From positions 1 to 5,506 of the forward strand of contig JAUPTP010000193.1 of the NCBI GenBank assembly GCA_030918015.1: a DNA stretch of 5,506 nt. Direction: 5' to 3'. Positions 1 through 5,506 of the stretch are shown in pieces. The DNA is from Pseudomonadota bacterium. GTDB taxonomy: Bacteria; Pseudomonadota; Gammaproteobacteria; Burkholderiales; Burkholderiaceae_C. The notes below the pieces were generated by a model that was not told the DNA's origin, searched no databases, and worked only from the letters and a program-made list of their open reading frames with translations. Position numbers and translations under genes: made by a program. Each line of letters starts with the position of its first letter. The stretch's first letter is position 1.

Positions 1-588
1 CTCGGGCTTGATCGCGCGGACCATGTCGGTGCCGATGTAGCCCGGGCTGACGGTGTTCACCGTCACGCCCTTGGCGGCCAGTTCCTGGGCCAGGGCCATC
101 GTGAAGCCGTGCATGCCGGCCTTGGCAGCCGAGTAGTTGGTCTGACCGGCCTGGCCCTTCTCGCCGTTGACCGACGAGATCTGGATGATGCGACCGAAAC
201 CGCGCTCGGCCATGTCGCCGACCACCTGCTTGGTGACGTTGAACATCGAGGTCAGGTTGGTGCTGATGACCGCGTCCCAGTCTTCGCGGGTCATCTTCAG
301 GAACATGCGGTCCTTGGTGATGCCGGCGTTGTTGACCAGAACGTCGATCGGGCCATGCTCGGCCTTGGCCTTGGCGAAGGCCTCGACGGTCGATTCCCAC
401 TCGGCGACGTTGCCGACCGAGGCGTAGAAGGTGTAGCCCGCAGCCGCCTGCTCGTCGATCCACTTCTGGAAGTCACGGGTCGGGCCGCAGCCGGCGATGA
501 CCTTGAAGCCGTCCTTGTGCAGGCGACGGCAGATCGCGGTACCGATGCCACCCATGCCGCCGGTGACGTATGCAACTTTCTGTGCCAT
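1..588 (-). CDS. phaB: Acetoacetyl-CoA reductase PhaB (3' end cut by window edge)
   Basis: This short-chain dehydrogenase/reductase reduces acetoacetyl-CoA to (R)-3-hydroxybutyryl-CoA with NADPH in the cytoplasm, the second step of PHB synthesis. The window holds 196 codons from the ATG at 588-586; the family is about 246 residues, so roughly 50 C-terminal residues lie off the left edge. The nucleotide-binding motif TGGMGGIG is at residues 9-16 and NNAG in the middle. The catalytic Ser139, Tyr152 and Lys156 sit in ISSVNG and YSAAK, each one position below the Cupriavidus necator numbers (140/153/157). VNTVSPGYIGTDMV precedes the cut. The sequence follows the PhaB pattern rather than the related fatty-acid reductase FabG. 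An AAGGA ribosome site at 601-597 lies 8 nt before the start. The gene is third in the phaCAB operon, 87 bp after phaA. No frameshift is seen. Confidence 0.96.
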   Translation of the reverse strand, partial: MAQKVAYVTGGMGGIGTAICRRLHKDGFKVIAGCGPTRDFQKWIDEQAAAGYTFYASVGNVAEWESTVEAFAKAKAEHGPIDVLVNNAGITKDRMFLKMTREDWDAVISTNLTSMFNVTKQVVGDMAERGFGRIIQISSVNGEKGQAGQTNYSAAKAGMHGFTMALAQELAAKGVTVNTVSPGYIGTDMVRAIKPE

Positions 589-610
589 GTCTGTCTTCCT
601 TGTGTTGGAT

Positions 611-631
611 CCCCGCTCACTGCGAGCGGGG
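611..631 (-). repeat. Perfect hairpin in the phaA-phaB spacer
   Basis: CCCCGCTC (611-618) and GAGCGGGG (624-631) are exact reverse complements around a 5-nt loop, giving an 8-bp, very GC-rich stem. It lies midway in the 87-bp phaA-phaB spacer, about 10 nt upstream of the phaB ribosome site in the mRNA. No U-tract follows on the operon strand, so it does not look like an intrinsic terminator. An mRNA-stabilising or processing element is the likelier reading, by inference only. The rest of the spacer has a short direct repeat, GAAGTGA at 633-639 and 645-651, of unknown meaning. Confidence 0.55.
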
Positions 632-675
632 AGAAGTGATGCGTGAAGTGAAGCGAAACGCCGTGGCGGAGAGAC

Positions 676-1854
676 TCAGCGCTCGACCGTCAGCGCGACA
701 CCCATGCCGCCGCCGATGCACAGCGAGGCGATGCCCTTCTTGGCGTCACGGCGCTGCATCTCGTGCAGCAGCGTGACCAGGATGCGGCAGCCGGAGGCGC
801 CGATCGGGTGACCGATGGCGATCGCGCCGCCATTGACGTTGACCTTCGACAGGTCCCAGCCCATTTCCTGGTGGACCGCGCAGGCCTGGGCCGCGAAGGC
901 CTCGTTGATCTCGAGCAGGTCGAGGTCGGCGGCGGACCAGCCGGCACGCTCGAGCGCACGGCGTGCGGCCGGCACCGGGCCCATGCCCATGAAGGCCGGA
1001 TCCAGGCCGGCGCTGGCGTAGGAGGCGATGCGCGCCATCGGCTTGAGGCCCAGCGCGTCGGCCTTGGCGGCCGACATCAGCATCACGGCGGCGGCGCCGT
1101 CGTTGATGCCCGAGGCGTTGCCCGCGGTGACCGAGCCCGCCTTGTCGAAGGCCGGACGCAGGCTCGACAGGGCCTCCAGGCTGGTCTTGCGGTTGATGAA
1201 CTCGTCCTGCGCGAAGACGATCGGATCGCCCTTGCGCTGCGGGATCGAGACCGGCACGATCTCGTCGACGAAGCGGCCCGCCTCCTGGGCGGCGGCGGCC
1301 TTCTGCTGCGAGGCCAGCGCCAGCGCATCCTGCATCTCGCGGGTGATGCCGTACTTCTTGGCGACGTTCTCGGCGGTGATGCCCATGTGGTACTGGTTGT
1401 ACACATCCCACAGGCCGTCGTTGATCATGGTGTCGACCAGCTTGAAGTCGCCCATGCGCTGACCGTCGCGCGATCCCGGCAGCACATGCGGGCTGGCGCT
1501 CATGTTCTCCTGGCCGCCGGCGATGACGATCTCGGAGTCGCCGTCACGGATGGCCTGGGCGCCCAGCATCACCGCCTTCAGGCCCGAGCCGCACACCTTG
1601 TTGATGGTCATGCCCGGCACGCCCTGGGGCAGGCCGGACTTGATGACGGACTGGCGAGCGGGGTTCTGGCCGGCACCAGCGGTCAGCACCTGGCCGAGGA
1701 TGACTTCGCCGATCTGCTCGCCGGACAGGCCCGTGCGCTGCATCAGCGAGCGGATGACCGTGGCGCCCAGCTCAGGCGCGGCGGTCTTGGCCAGCGAGCC
1801 TCCGAACTTGCCCACGGCGGTGCGAGCCGCTGCAACGATCACGATGTCAGTCAT
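676..1854 (-). CDS. phaA: Acetyl-CoA acetyltransferase (beta-ketothiolase) PhaA
   Basis: This biosynthetic thiolase (EC 2.3.1.9) condenses two acetyl-CoA to acetoacetyl-CoA, the entry step of PHB synthesis. It is 392 residues, full length for the family (C. necator PhaA is 393). The nucleophilic Cys88 is in NKVCGSG, His349 in GHPIGASG and the acid/base Cys379 in CIGGGMG, the positions known for C. necator PhaA. Other thiolase motifs are GGQENMS near residue 114, [10 protein letters not shown] at 246-255 and NEAFAAQ at 317-323. The start is the ATG at 1854-1852, preceded by AGGAG at 1866-1862 with 7 nt spacing; [19 protein letters not shown] is a typical thiolase N-terminus. It is the second gene of the operon, 124 bp after phaC and 87 bp before phaB. 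A degradative thiolase is less likely given the context. Confidence 0.97.
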   Translation of the reverse strand: MTDIVIVAAARTAVGKFGGSLAKTAAPELGATVIRSLMQRTGLSGEQIGEVILGQVLTAGAGQNPARQSVIKSGLPQGVPGMTINKVCGSGLKAVMLGAQAIRDGDSEIVIAGGQENMSASPHVLPGSRDGQRMGDFKLVDTMINDGLWDVYNQYHMGITAENVAKKYGITREMQDALALASQQKAAAAQEAGRFVDEIVPVSIPQRKGDPIVFAQDEFINRKTSLEALSSLRPAFDKAGSVTAGNASGINDGAAAVMLMSAAKADALGLKPMARIASYASAGLDPAFMGMGPVPAARRALERAGWSAADLDLLEINEAFAAQACAVHQEMGWDLSKVNVNGGAIAIGHPIGASGCRILVTLLHEMQRRDAKKGIASLCIGGGMGVALTVER

Positions 1855-1882
1855 GCGTTTTCTCCTGATTCAGTGTCCAGTG

Positions 1883-1899
1883 GGTCCTGTGTGCGGACC
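1883..1899 (-). repeat. Short inverted repeat near the phaA ribosome site
   Basis: GGTCC (1883-1887) and GGACC (1895-1899) pair around a 7-nt loop. The element lies about 17 nt upstream of the phaA Shine-Dalgarno sequence in the mRNA. A 5-bp stem alone is weak evidence. It is listed because it is one of three dyads in the same 124-bp spacer. Confidence 0.25.
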
Positions 1900-1944
1900 A
1901 CGATTGAGGAACGAGTGCAAGAACGGAAAAGGATGGAGGTCCGG

Positions 1945-1985
1945 GGTCGCGTGTCGCGCCGGGTCTGATGCCTGGGCGTCAGACC
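1945..1985 (-). repeat. Two adjacent hairpins at the 3' end of phaC
   Basis: The first dyad pairs GGTCTGA (1962-1968) with TCAGACC (1979-1985), a perfect 7-bp stem with a 10-nt loop, and the phaC stop codon (1981-1979) lies in the stem. Immediately downstream in the mRNA, CGCG (1948-1951) and CGCG (1955-1958) pair around TGT, extended by GG/CC with one bulged T. No U-run follows directly on the operon strand; the nearest short run is the TTTT at 1930-1927, well away from the stem. These are therefore more likely an mRNA 3'-end, attenuation or processing feature between phaC and phaA than a strong terminator. Function is inferred. Confidence 0.5.
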
Positions 1986-3685
1986 TTCTGCTTCACATAG
2001 CGCCCCGGGGCCGGCTCGATGACCTGATGCTGGCGATTGCCATAGGTCTTCGGCGCAGTCTTCTTCTTGCCGGCATGTGCTGCCAGCCAGTCGGACCAGT
2101 CCGACCACCAGCTGCCCGGCACCGAAGTGGCGCCCTGGAGCCAGTCGTCGGCCTCGGCCGGCAAGGTGTCGTTCGTCCAGAAATTGCGCTTCTTCTTGGC
2201 CGGCGGATTGACCACCCCGGCGATGTGCCCGGAGGCGCCCAGCACGAACCGCGTCGGGCCCTTGAACAGGCGGGTGCTCTGGTAGGCGGCATCCCACGGC
2301 ACGATGTGATCCTCGCGGGACCCGTAGAGGTAGATCGGCGCCTCGATCCTGCCGATGTCGACCTTCTCGCCGCAGACGGTGAGCGCCCCGGGCACCTTGA
2401 GCTGGTCTTCCAGATAGGTGTGGCGCAGGTACCAGCAGTACATGCTGCCCGGCAGGTTCGTGCTGTCGGAGTTCCAGTACAGCAGGTCGAAGGCCGGCGG
2501 CGTCTCGCCCTTCAGGTAGTTGCCGACGACATAGTTCCAGACCAGATCGTTCGGGCGCAGGAAGCTGAAGGTGGCGGCCAGCTCCTTGCCCCGCAGCATG
2601 CCTGGCCCCCGCGGCGCGTCGGTGCCGATCGTCATCTCGCGCAGCCGCACCGAGGCCTCGTCGATGAAGATGTCCAGGATGCCGGTGTTGCTGAAGTCCA
2701 GCAGCGTGGTCAGCAGCGTCACGCTGGCGGCCGGCTGCTCGCCGCGCGCGGCCAGCACCGCCAGCGCGGTGGTCAGCAGCGTGCCGCCGACGCAGAAGCC
2801 CAGCGTGTCGATGGTCTCGCTGCCGCCGATGTCGCGCACCACGCCGATGGCCTGGATGACCGCCTTCTCGATGTAGTCATCCCACGAGACCGCCGCCATG
2901 TCGTCGCCGGGATTGCGCCAGCTGACGACGAAGAGGCGATGCCCCTGCTCGACGGTGTAGCGGATCAGCGAGTTCTCCGGCTGCAGGTCGAGGATGTAGT
3001 ACTTGTTGATGCACGGCGGCACGAACAGCATCGGACGCTCGTGGACCTGCTCGGTCAGCGGCTTGTACTCGATCAGCTGGAACAGCTCGTTCTCGAAGAC
3101 GACCGCGCCCTCGCTGGTGGCGACATTGCGGCCCACCTCGAAGACCGATTCATCGGTCTGCGACACATGGCCCTGGCGGATGTCGCCCAGCAGCTGCTGC
3201 ATGCCGTGGGCGATGCTCTCGCCCCGGGTTTCCAGCGCCTTCTTCTGGGCCTCGGGATTCAACGCCAGATAATTCGACGGCGCCGAGGCATCGATCCACT
3301 GCTCCACCGCGAAGCGGATGCGGGTGCGGGTTTTCTCGTCGCCCTGCACCGCATCGGCCAATTGCATCAGCGTGCGGGCATTGAGCAGGTAGCTGGCGGC
3401 GGCAAAACCGGCGGTCGGATTGTCGGCCCAGTCCGGCGCGGCGAAACGGCGGTCTTTCGGCAGGCTGACCTTGCCGCCTGACTGCAAGCCGGCATTCCAC
3501 AGCTCGGCGGCCTCGCGCAGGTATTCACCCTGGATGCGCGCCAGCTCCTGGGGCGGAACCTGCATGCGCGAGAGCGTGACCAGGTTCTCGCCGACACTCT
3601 GGCCCATGCCCTGCAGCTTCTCGCCGGTCCGGCCGAAGGCGGACAGGTCGGGCAGGTTGAACGTCGACGGGTCGAAAGGGTTCAT
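1979..3685 (-). CDS. phaC: Class I poly(3-hydroxyalkanoate) synthase PhaC
   Basis: PHA synthase polymerises (R)-3-hydroxybutyryl-CoA into PHB with release of CoA, acting at the granule surface. It has 568 residues with an N-terminal domain and an alpha/beta-hydrolase catalytic domain. The lipase-like box is GFCVGG (296-301) with nucleophile Cys298, Asp459 is in SREDH and His487 in GASGHIAG. All three lie exactly 21 positions below the C. necator triad (319/480/508), and total length is also 21 shorter than the 589 of that enzyme, so the difference is at the N-terminus. FVPPCINKYYILDLQPENSL and the C-terminal EPAPGRYVK are further class I hallmarks. The length and the absence of a phaE or phaR-subunit gene beside it exclude classes III and IV. 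The start is the ATG at 3685, 6 nt after GGAGG (3696-3692). Another ATG at 3689-3687 is out of frame. First gene of phaCAB. Confidence 0.97.
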   Translation of the reverse strand: MNPFDPSTFNLPDLSAFGRTGEKLQGMGQSVGENLVTLSRMQVPPQELARIQGEYLREAAELWNAGLQSGGKVSLPKDRRFAAPDWADNPTAGFAAASYLLNARTLMQLADAVQGDEKTRTRIRFAVEQWIDASAPSNYLALNPEAQKKALETRGESIAHGMQQLLGDIRQGHVSQTDESVFEVGRNVATSEGAVVFENELFQLIEYKPLTEQVHERPMLFVPPCINKYYILDLQPENSLIRYTVEQGHRLFVVSWRNPGDDMAAVSWDDYIEKAVIQAIGVVRDIGGSETIDTLGFCVGGTLLTTALAVLAARGEQPAASVTLLTTLLDFSNTGILDIFIDEASVRLREMTIGTDAPRGPGMLRGKELAATFSFLRPNDLVWNYVVGNYLKGETPPAFDLLYWNSDSTNLPGSMYCWYLRHTYLEDQLKVPGALTVCGEKVDIGRIEAPIYLYGSREDHIVPWDAAYQSTRLFKGPTRFVLGASGHIAGVVNPPAKKKRNFWTNDTLPAEADDWLQGATSVPGSWWSDWSDWLAAHAGKKKTAPKTYGNRQHQVIEPAPGRYVKQKV

Positions 3686-3690
3686 TCATC

Positions 3691-3722
3691 TCCTCCGAAG
3701 GCACGGTATCTGCGTTCGGAGG
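3691..3722 (-). promoter_or_regulatory. phaC ribosome-binding site inside a perfect dyad
   Basis: The phaC Shine-Dalgarno GGAGGA occupies 3696-3691. On the operon strand the 8-mer TTCGGAGG (3699-3692) that contains it is the exact complement of CCTCCGAA (3722-3715). After a single G/G position on the + strand (3700 and 3714), a further 3 bp (3701-3703 with 3711-3713) can close a 7-nt loop. If transcription starts upstream of 3722, the ribosome site would be held in an 11-bp interrupted hairpin. If it starts inside the dyad, the same symmetry could instead be a protein-binding site. The sequence is certain; the role is inferred. Confidence 0.5.
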
Positions 3723-3747
3723 CATTATGCACGGGCATTTCATGCAC
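3721..3747. repeat. Tandem GGCAT-ATGCAC repeat, candidate operator
   Basis: GGCATTATGCAC (3721-3732) and GGCATTTCATGCAC (3734-3747) form a near-perfect tandem repeat, separated by one base and differing by a 2-nt insertion. Each copy is itself a small palindrome, GCAT-T-ATGC and GCAT-TTC-ATGC. The pair sits between the divergent phaC and membrane-protein genes, where a regulator of phaC would be expected. The PHB regulator PhaR is known to bind TGC-rich dyads in some proteobacteria; whether it binds this sequence is a guess. Confidence 0.4.
3724..3729 (-). promoter_or_regulatory. Possible -10 element for phaC
   Basis: On the phaC strand these bases read CATAAT, five of six matching TATAAT. 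With 17 nt spacing the -35 position would be GGGTTG (3752-3747), a poor match to TTGACA, so an activator or another sigma factor might be needed. Transcription would start near 3717, within the dyad upstream of phaC. The call rests on the -10 match alone. Confidence 0.25.
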
Positions 3748-3778
3748 AACCCTTTCTTTGCATCGCAGGAATTTCCCC

Positions 3779-4138
3779 ATGTACCTGATCGCGATCGCGT
3801 GGCTTTATGTCAGCCTCATGATGACGGCGGCCGAGGCCATGCATCCGCAGGGCACCATACTCGGCGCCCTGTTCACCTTCCTGCTCTATGGCGTGCTGCC
3901 GCTGTCGATCGTCATGTATCTGATGGGCGCGCCCATGCGCAAGCGCGCCCGACTCGCCAAGGAGCGGGCCGAATTGGCCGAATCGCCATCCCTTGATCGG
4001 GATCAACAGGAAACCCTGGGTTCCCGTGAATTCAGAGATACATCCAGTAACCCAAACCCCAATAAAGAATCGCAAGACACCCCAGGGTACCGGGATGAAG
4101 TCGCCTTGAAACAACACCCTCCGCACGACAGGGCCTGA
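3779..4138 (+). CDS. Small predicted membrane protein, function unknown
   Basis: This 119-residue protein is not one I can name; similar short membrane proteins are, from memory, often found beside phaC in Burkholderiales. Residues 1-20 (MYLIAIAWLYVSLMMTAAEA) and about 26-51 (TILGALFTFLLYGVLPLSIV onward) are hydrophobic, suggesting two inner-membrane helices. A basic stretch (RKRARLAK) follows, and then a hydrophilic, probably disordered tail from about residue 68. The ATG at 3779 is preferred because AGGA at 3767-3770 precedes it by 8 nt; a TTG seven codons earlier lacks such a site. The first 65 codons look native, but the tail has lower GC and codons such as AGA, ACA, AGT and AGG that are unlike the neighbours. 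It is divergent from phaC and convergent with pgeF, 30 bp apart, with no evident terminator between. Confidence 0.72.
   Translation: MYLIAIAWLYVSLMMTAAEAMHPQGTILGALFTFLLYGVLPLSIVMYLMGAPMRKRARLAKERAELAESPSLDRDQQETLGSREFRDTSSNPNPNKESQDTPGYRDEVALKQHPPHDRA
3993..4006. promoter_or_regulatory. Perfect FNR/ANR-type box within a coding region
   Basis: TTGATCGGGATCAA is a 6+2+6 palindrome and a complete match to the FNR/ANR consensus TTGAT-N4-ATCAA, used by oxygen-sensing CRP/FNR-family activators. It lies inside the tail of the small membrane-protein gene, about 308 bp upstream of the phaC start. No convincing -10 element stands at the class II distance on either strand. It could be a functional site, for example for an unannotated transcript, or a chance match. 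Confidence 0.35.
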
Positions 4139-4168
4139 TCTTCTGCGCTCGACACCCCGGCCGCTCTC

Positions 4169-5008
4169 TCAGGACAGGGCATTCAGCCAGATCAGCGCCG
4201 CCATCCGGCCGGTGACCGGACTGTGGCGATAGGAGAAATAGCGCCCCGGATCGTTGCGCGTACACCACGCCCGGGTGCTGTCATTGCCCAGCAGGTGCCG
4301 CACGCCCGCCTGCTGAAGCCGCGCCCGACCCAGCGCGGCCAGATCGAGCATCGAGCGCCCCGCCCCGCGTGGCGAGGGCTCGTGAAACGCACTGAGCAGA
4401 CCCGCCGCCGGCCCCAGGAACGCCTCGACCACCTCGGCCCCCACCTCGAAGTGCGTCGGGCCGATGCAAGGCCCCAGCCAGCACTCGATCTCGCCCGGCG
4501 CCGCGCCGGCCAGCCCGCACACCCGCGCCAGCGTGGCCTCGAGCACGCCGGCGGCCAGCCCGCGCCAGCCGGCATGGGCCGCACCGACCGCCCGGCCCTG
4601 CCGGTCGGCGAACAGCACCGGCAGGCAGTCGGCCACCTGGATCTCGCAGGCACGGTCCGAGGTGGCGGTCGCGCAGCCGTCGGCACGCACGCGCTCGGCC
4701 GGCAGCGCCTGCTCGGCCCCGGGCGGCAGATCGTCCAGCAGGCAGACCGCAGCGCCATGGACCTGCGCCAGCAGCACGCTGGGGCGGCCGATCGCCGCAT
4801 GCAGCCGCGCGCGGTTCTCGCGCACCGCCTGCGGATCGTCGCCGACCTCGTCGCGCAGGTTCAGGCGGTCCCAGGGGGGCAGGCTCACGCCGCCGGCGCG
4901 GGTGGTCATCACCGCGCCGACGCGCGGGCTGGAGAAGACCGGGCGCAGCCAGTCGGCGGGCCAGGAGGCCGCATCGCTGGGGGCGAACACCGGCTCAGGC
5001 CTCGGCAT
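4169..5008 (-). CDS. pgeF: PgeF/YfiH-family purine nucleoside phosphorylase (laccase-domain protein)
   Basis: This 279-residue protein belongs to the YfiH/PgeF/LACC1 family (Cu-oxidase_4 or laccase domain), cytoplasmic zinc enzymes with purine nucleoside phosphorylase and adenosine deaminase activity. E. coli YfiH is also linked to peptidoglycan-precursor quality control. The metal ligands are His84 in QVHGA, Cys128 in ADCLPV and His145 in HAGWRG. LGPCIGP (178-184), CTRNDPGRYFSYR and the closing VTGRMAALIWL are further signatures. Length is normal, slightly longer at the N-terminus than E. coli YfiH (about 243). The ATG at 5008 overlaps the upstream gene's 3' end by 14 bp and has no clear ribosome site, suggesting translational coupling. 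A GTG at 4990, preceded at 9 nt by CGAGG, is a possible alternative start. No functional link to PHB is evident from sequence. Confidence 0.93.
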   Translation of the reverse strand: MPRPEPVFAPSDAASWPADWLRPVFSSPRVGAVMTTRAGGVSLPPWDRLNLRDEVGDDPQAVRENRARLHAAIGRPSVLLAQVHGAAVCLLDDLPPGAEQALPAERVRADGCATATSDRACEIQVADCLPVLFADRQGRAVGAAHAGWRGLAAGVLEATLARVCGLAGAAPGEIECWLGPCIGPTHFEVGAEVVEAFLGPAAGLLSAFHEPSPRGAGRSMLDLAALGRARLQQAGVRHLLGNDSTRAWCTRNDPGRYFSYRHSPVTGRMAALIWLNALS

Positions 5009-5506
5009 CGGGGCAGGACGAGGGCTGGGCGGCCTGGAAGGCCGGCCGCGCCATGCAGGCCTCGAAGACGCGCATCACCGTCGGCACATGGTCGAGGCGG
5101 CAGTGGAAGCGCTGCGCGTTGAAGATCTGCGGCACCAGCACGCAGTCGGCCATCGTCGGCGTGTCGCCGTGGCAGAAGGTGCCGGTGGCCGCATCGGTGG
5201 CCAGACGGCGCTCGACCACCTCCAGCCCGCTCTCGACCCAGTGGCGATACCAGGCGTTCTTGGCGTCCTCGCTCGCGCCGAGCTCCTTGACCAGGTAGCG
5301 CAGCACCCGCAGGTTGTTGAGCGGATGGATCTCGCAGGCGATGTCCAGCGACAGCGAGCGCACCCGCGCGCGGCCGAGCGGGTCGGCCGGCAGCAGCGCG
5401 GCCGTCTCGGGGTGGGTCTCGTCGAGGTACTCGATGATGGCCAGCGACTGCGACAGCGTCGCCTCGCCGTCCTTCAGCAGCGGCACCAGGCGCTGCGGGG
5501 AGAGCT
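4995..5506 (-). CDS. maiA: Zeta-class glutathione transferase / maleylacetoacetate isomerase (5' end off the window)
   Basis: Zeta-class GSTs isomerise maleylacetoacetate to fumarylacetoacetate in tyrosine/homogentisate breakdown; close relatives act on maleylpyruvate in the gentisate pathway, and sequence alone does not decide between them. The last 169 residues are present, against about 212-215 for the family, so some 45 N-terminal residues, including the glutathione-activating SSxxxR motif, lie beyond the right edge. The reading frame is open to the edge, beginning LSPQRLVPLLKDG, and the GTG at 5486 is an internal valine, not a start. SQSLAIIEYLDETHPE is the glutathione-binding segment typical of the zeta class. 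The helical C-terminal domain shows YRHWVESGLEVVE and GDTPTMADCVLVPQIFNAQRF. The stop at 4997-4995 lies inside the pgeF start region, so the two genes are probably co-transcribed. Confidence 0.88.
   Translation of the reverse strand, partial: LSPQRLVPLLKDGEATLSQSLAIIEYLDETHPETAALLPADPLGRARVRSLSLDIACEIHPLNNLRVLRYLVKELGASEDAKNAWYRHWVESGLEVVERRLATDAATGTFCHGDTPTMADCVLVPQIFNAQRFHCRLDHVPTVMRVFEACMARPAFQAAQPSSCPDAEA

Noticed and set aside
763..1968. 401-codon open frame on the + strand opposite phaA
   Set aside because: It is complementary to a complete PhaA with all three catalytic residues; it has no ribosome site or domain and a biased composition typical of a shadow frame.
1502..3481. 659-codon open frame on the + strand opposite phaC and phaA
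   Set aside because: It is antisense to PhaC, whose catalytic triad and family motifs are intact. The translation is rich in R, A, Q, H and D with no recognisable domain, as expected for the mirror of a high-GC gene.
3740..4126. 128-codon frame on the - strand opposite the small membrane protein
   Set aside because: The + strand frame has a good ribosome site and two clean membrane helices. This frame has no ribosome site that I can see and no recognisable family. The low-GC tail does make this less certain than for the other shadows.
4139..4168. Bidirectional terminator between the convergent small gene and pgeF
   Set aside because: The 30-bp gap shows no stable stem followed by a T-run on either strand.
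4032..4268. 78-codon frame on the - strand running from within pgeF into the low-GC segment
   Set aside because: It starts inside pgeF in another frame and has no family resemblance; the hydrophobic end is a by-product of the AT-richer stretch.
4223..5122. 299-codon open frame on the + strand opposite pgeF and maiA
   Set aside because: The opposite strand encodes PgeF with its metal ligands, and this frame crosses a real gene junction with arginine/alanine/glycine-rich low-complexity sequence.
5484..5486. GTG as a start codon for the isomerase gene
   Set aside because: The same frame continues upstream to the window edge with the family sequence LSPQR-LVPLL, so this GTG encodes an internal valine.

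Overview
The window is high-GC bacterial DNA. Hand counts give about 67% G+C over 4201-4300 but only 50% over 4001-4100. It most likely comes from a betaproteobacterium of the order Burkholderiales. The reasons are the phaC-phaA-phaB gene order, PhaC/PhaA/PhaB products that closely resemble the Cupriavidus necator enzymes with catalytic residues at matching spacing, and an adjoining pgeF and zeta-class glutathione transferase gene. The genus cannot be fixed from the sequence alone.

Layout from right to left, the transcription direction of all but one gene. A zeta-class GST/maleylacetoacetate isomerase gene runs in from the right edge (5506-4995) and overlaps by 14 bp the start of pgeF (5008-4169), a zinc-dependent nucleoside-processing enzyme of the YfiH/LACC1 family. 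Next comes a convergent 119-aa predicted membrane protein gene on the + strand (3779-4138). A 93-bp divergent region (3686-3778) then leads into the poly-3-hydroxybutyrate (PHB) operon: phaC synthase (3685-1979), phaA thiolase (1854-676) and phaB reductase (588 to the left edge, last ~50 residues missing).

The operon encodes a complete PHB pathway. PhaA condenses two acetyl-CoA, PhaB reduces acetoacetyl-CoA to (R)-3-hydroxybutyryl-CoA with NADPH, and the class I synthase PhaC polymerises it on the granule surface.

The genes themselves are ordinary. The less ordinary signals are non-coding: a dyad that would pair the phaC Shine-Dalgarno sequence with a perfect upstream complement; a tandem GGCAT..ATGCAC repeat just upstream of it; hairpins in both intercistronic spacers of the operon; and a perfect FNR/ANR-type palindrome inside a low-GC, rare-codon tail of the small membrane-protein gene. 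I saw no RNA genes, CRISPR array, insertion sequence or convincing intrinsic terminator, and no clear evidence of an undescribed system.
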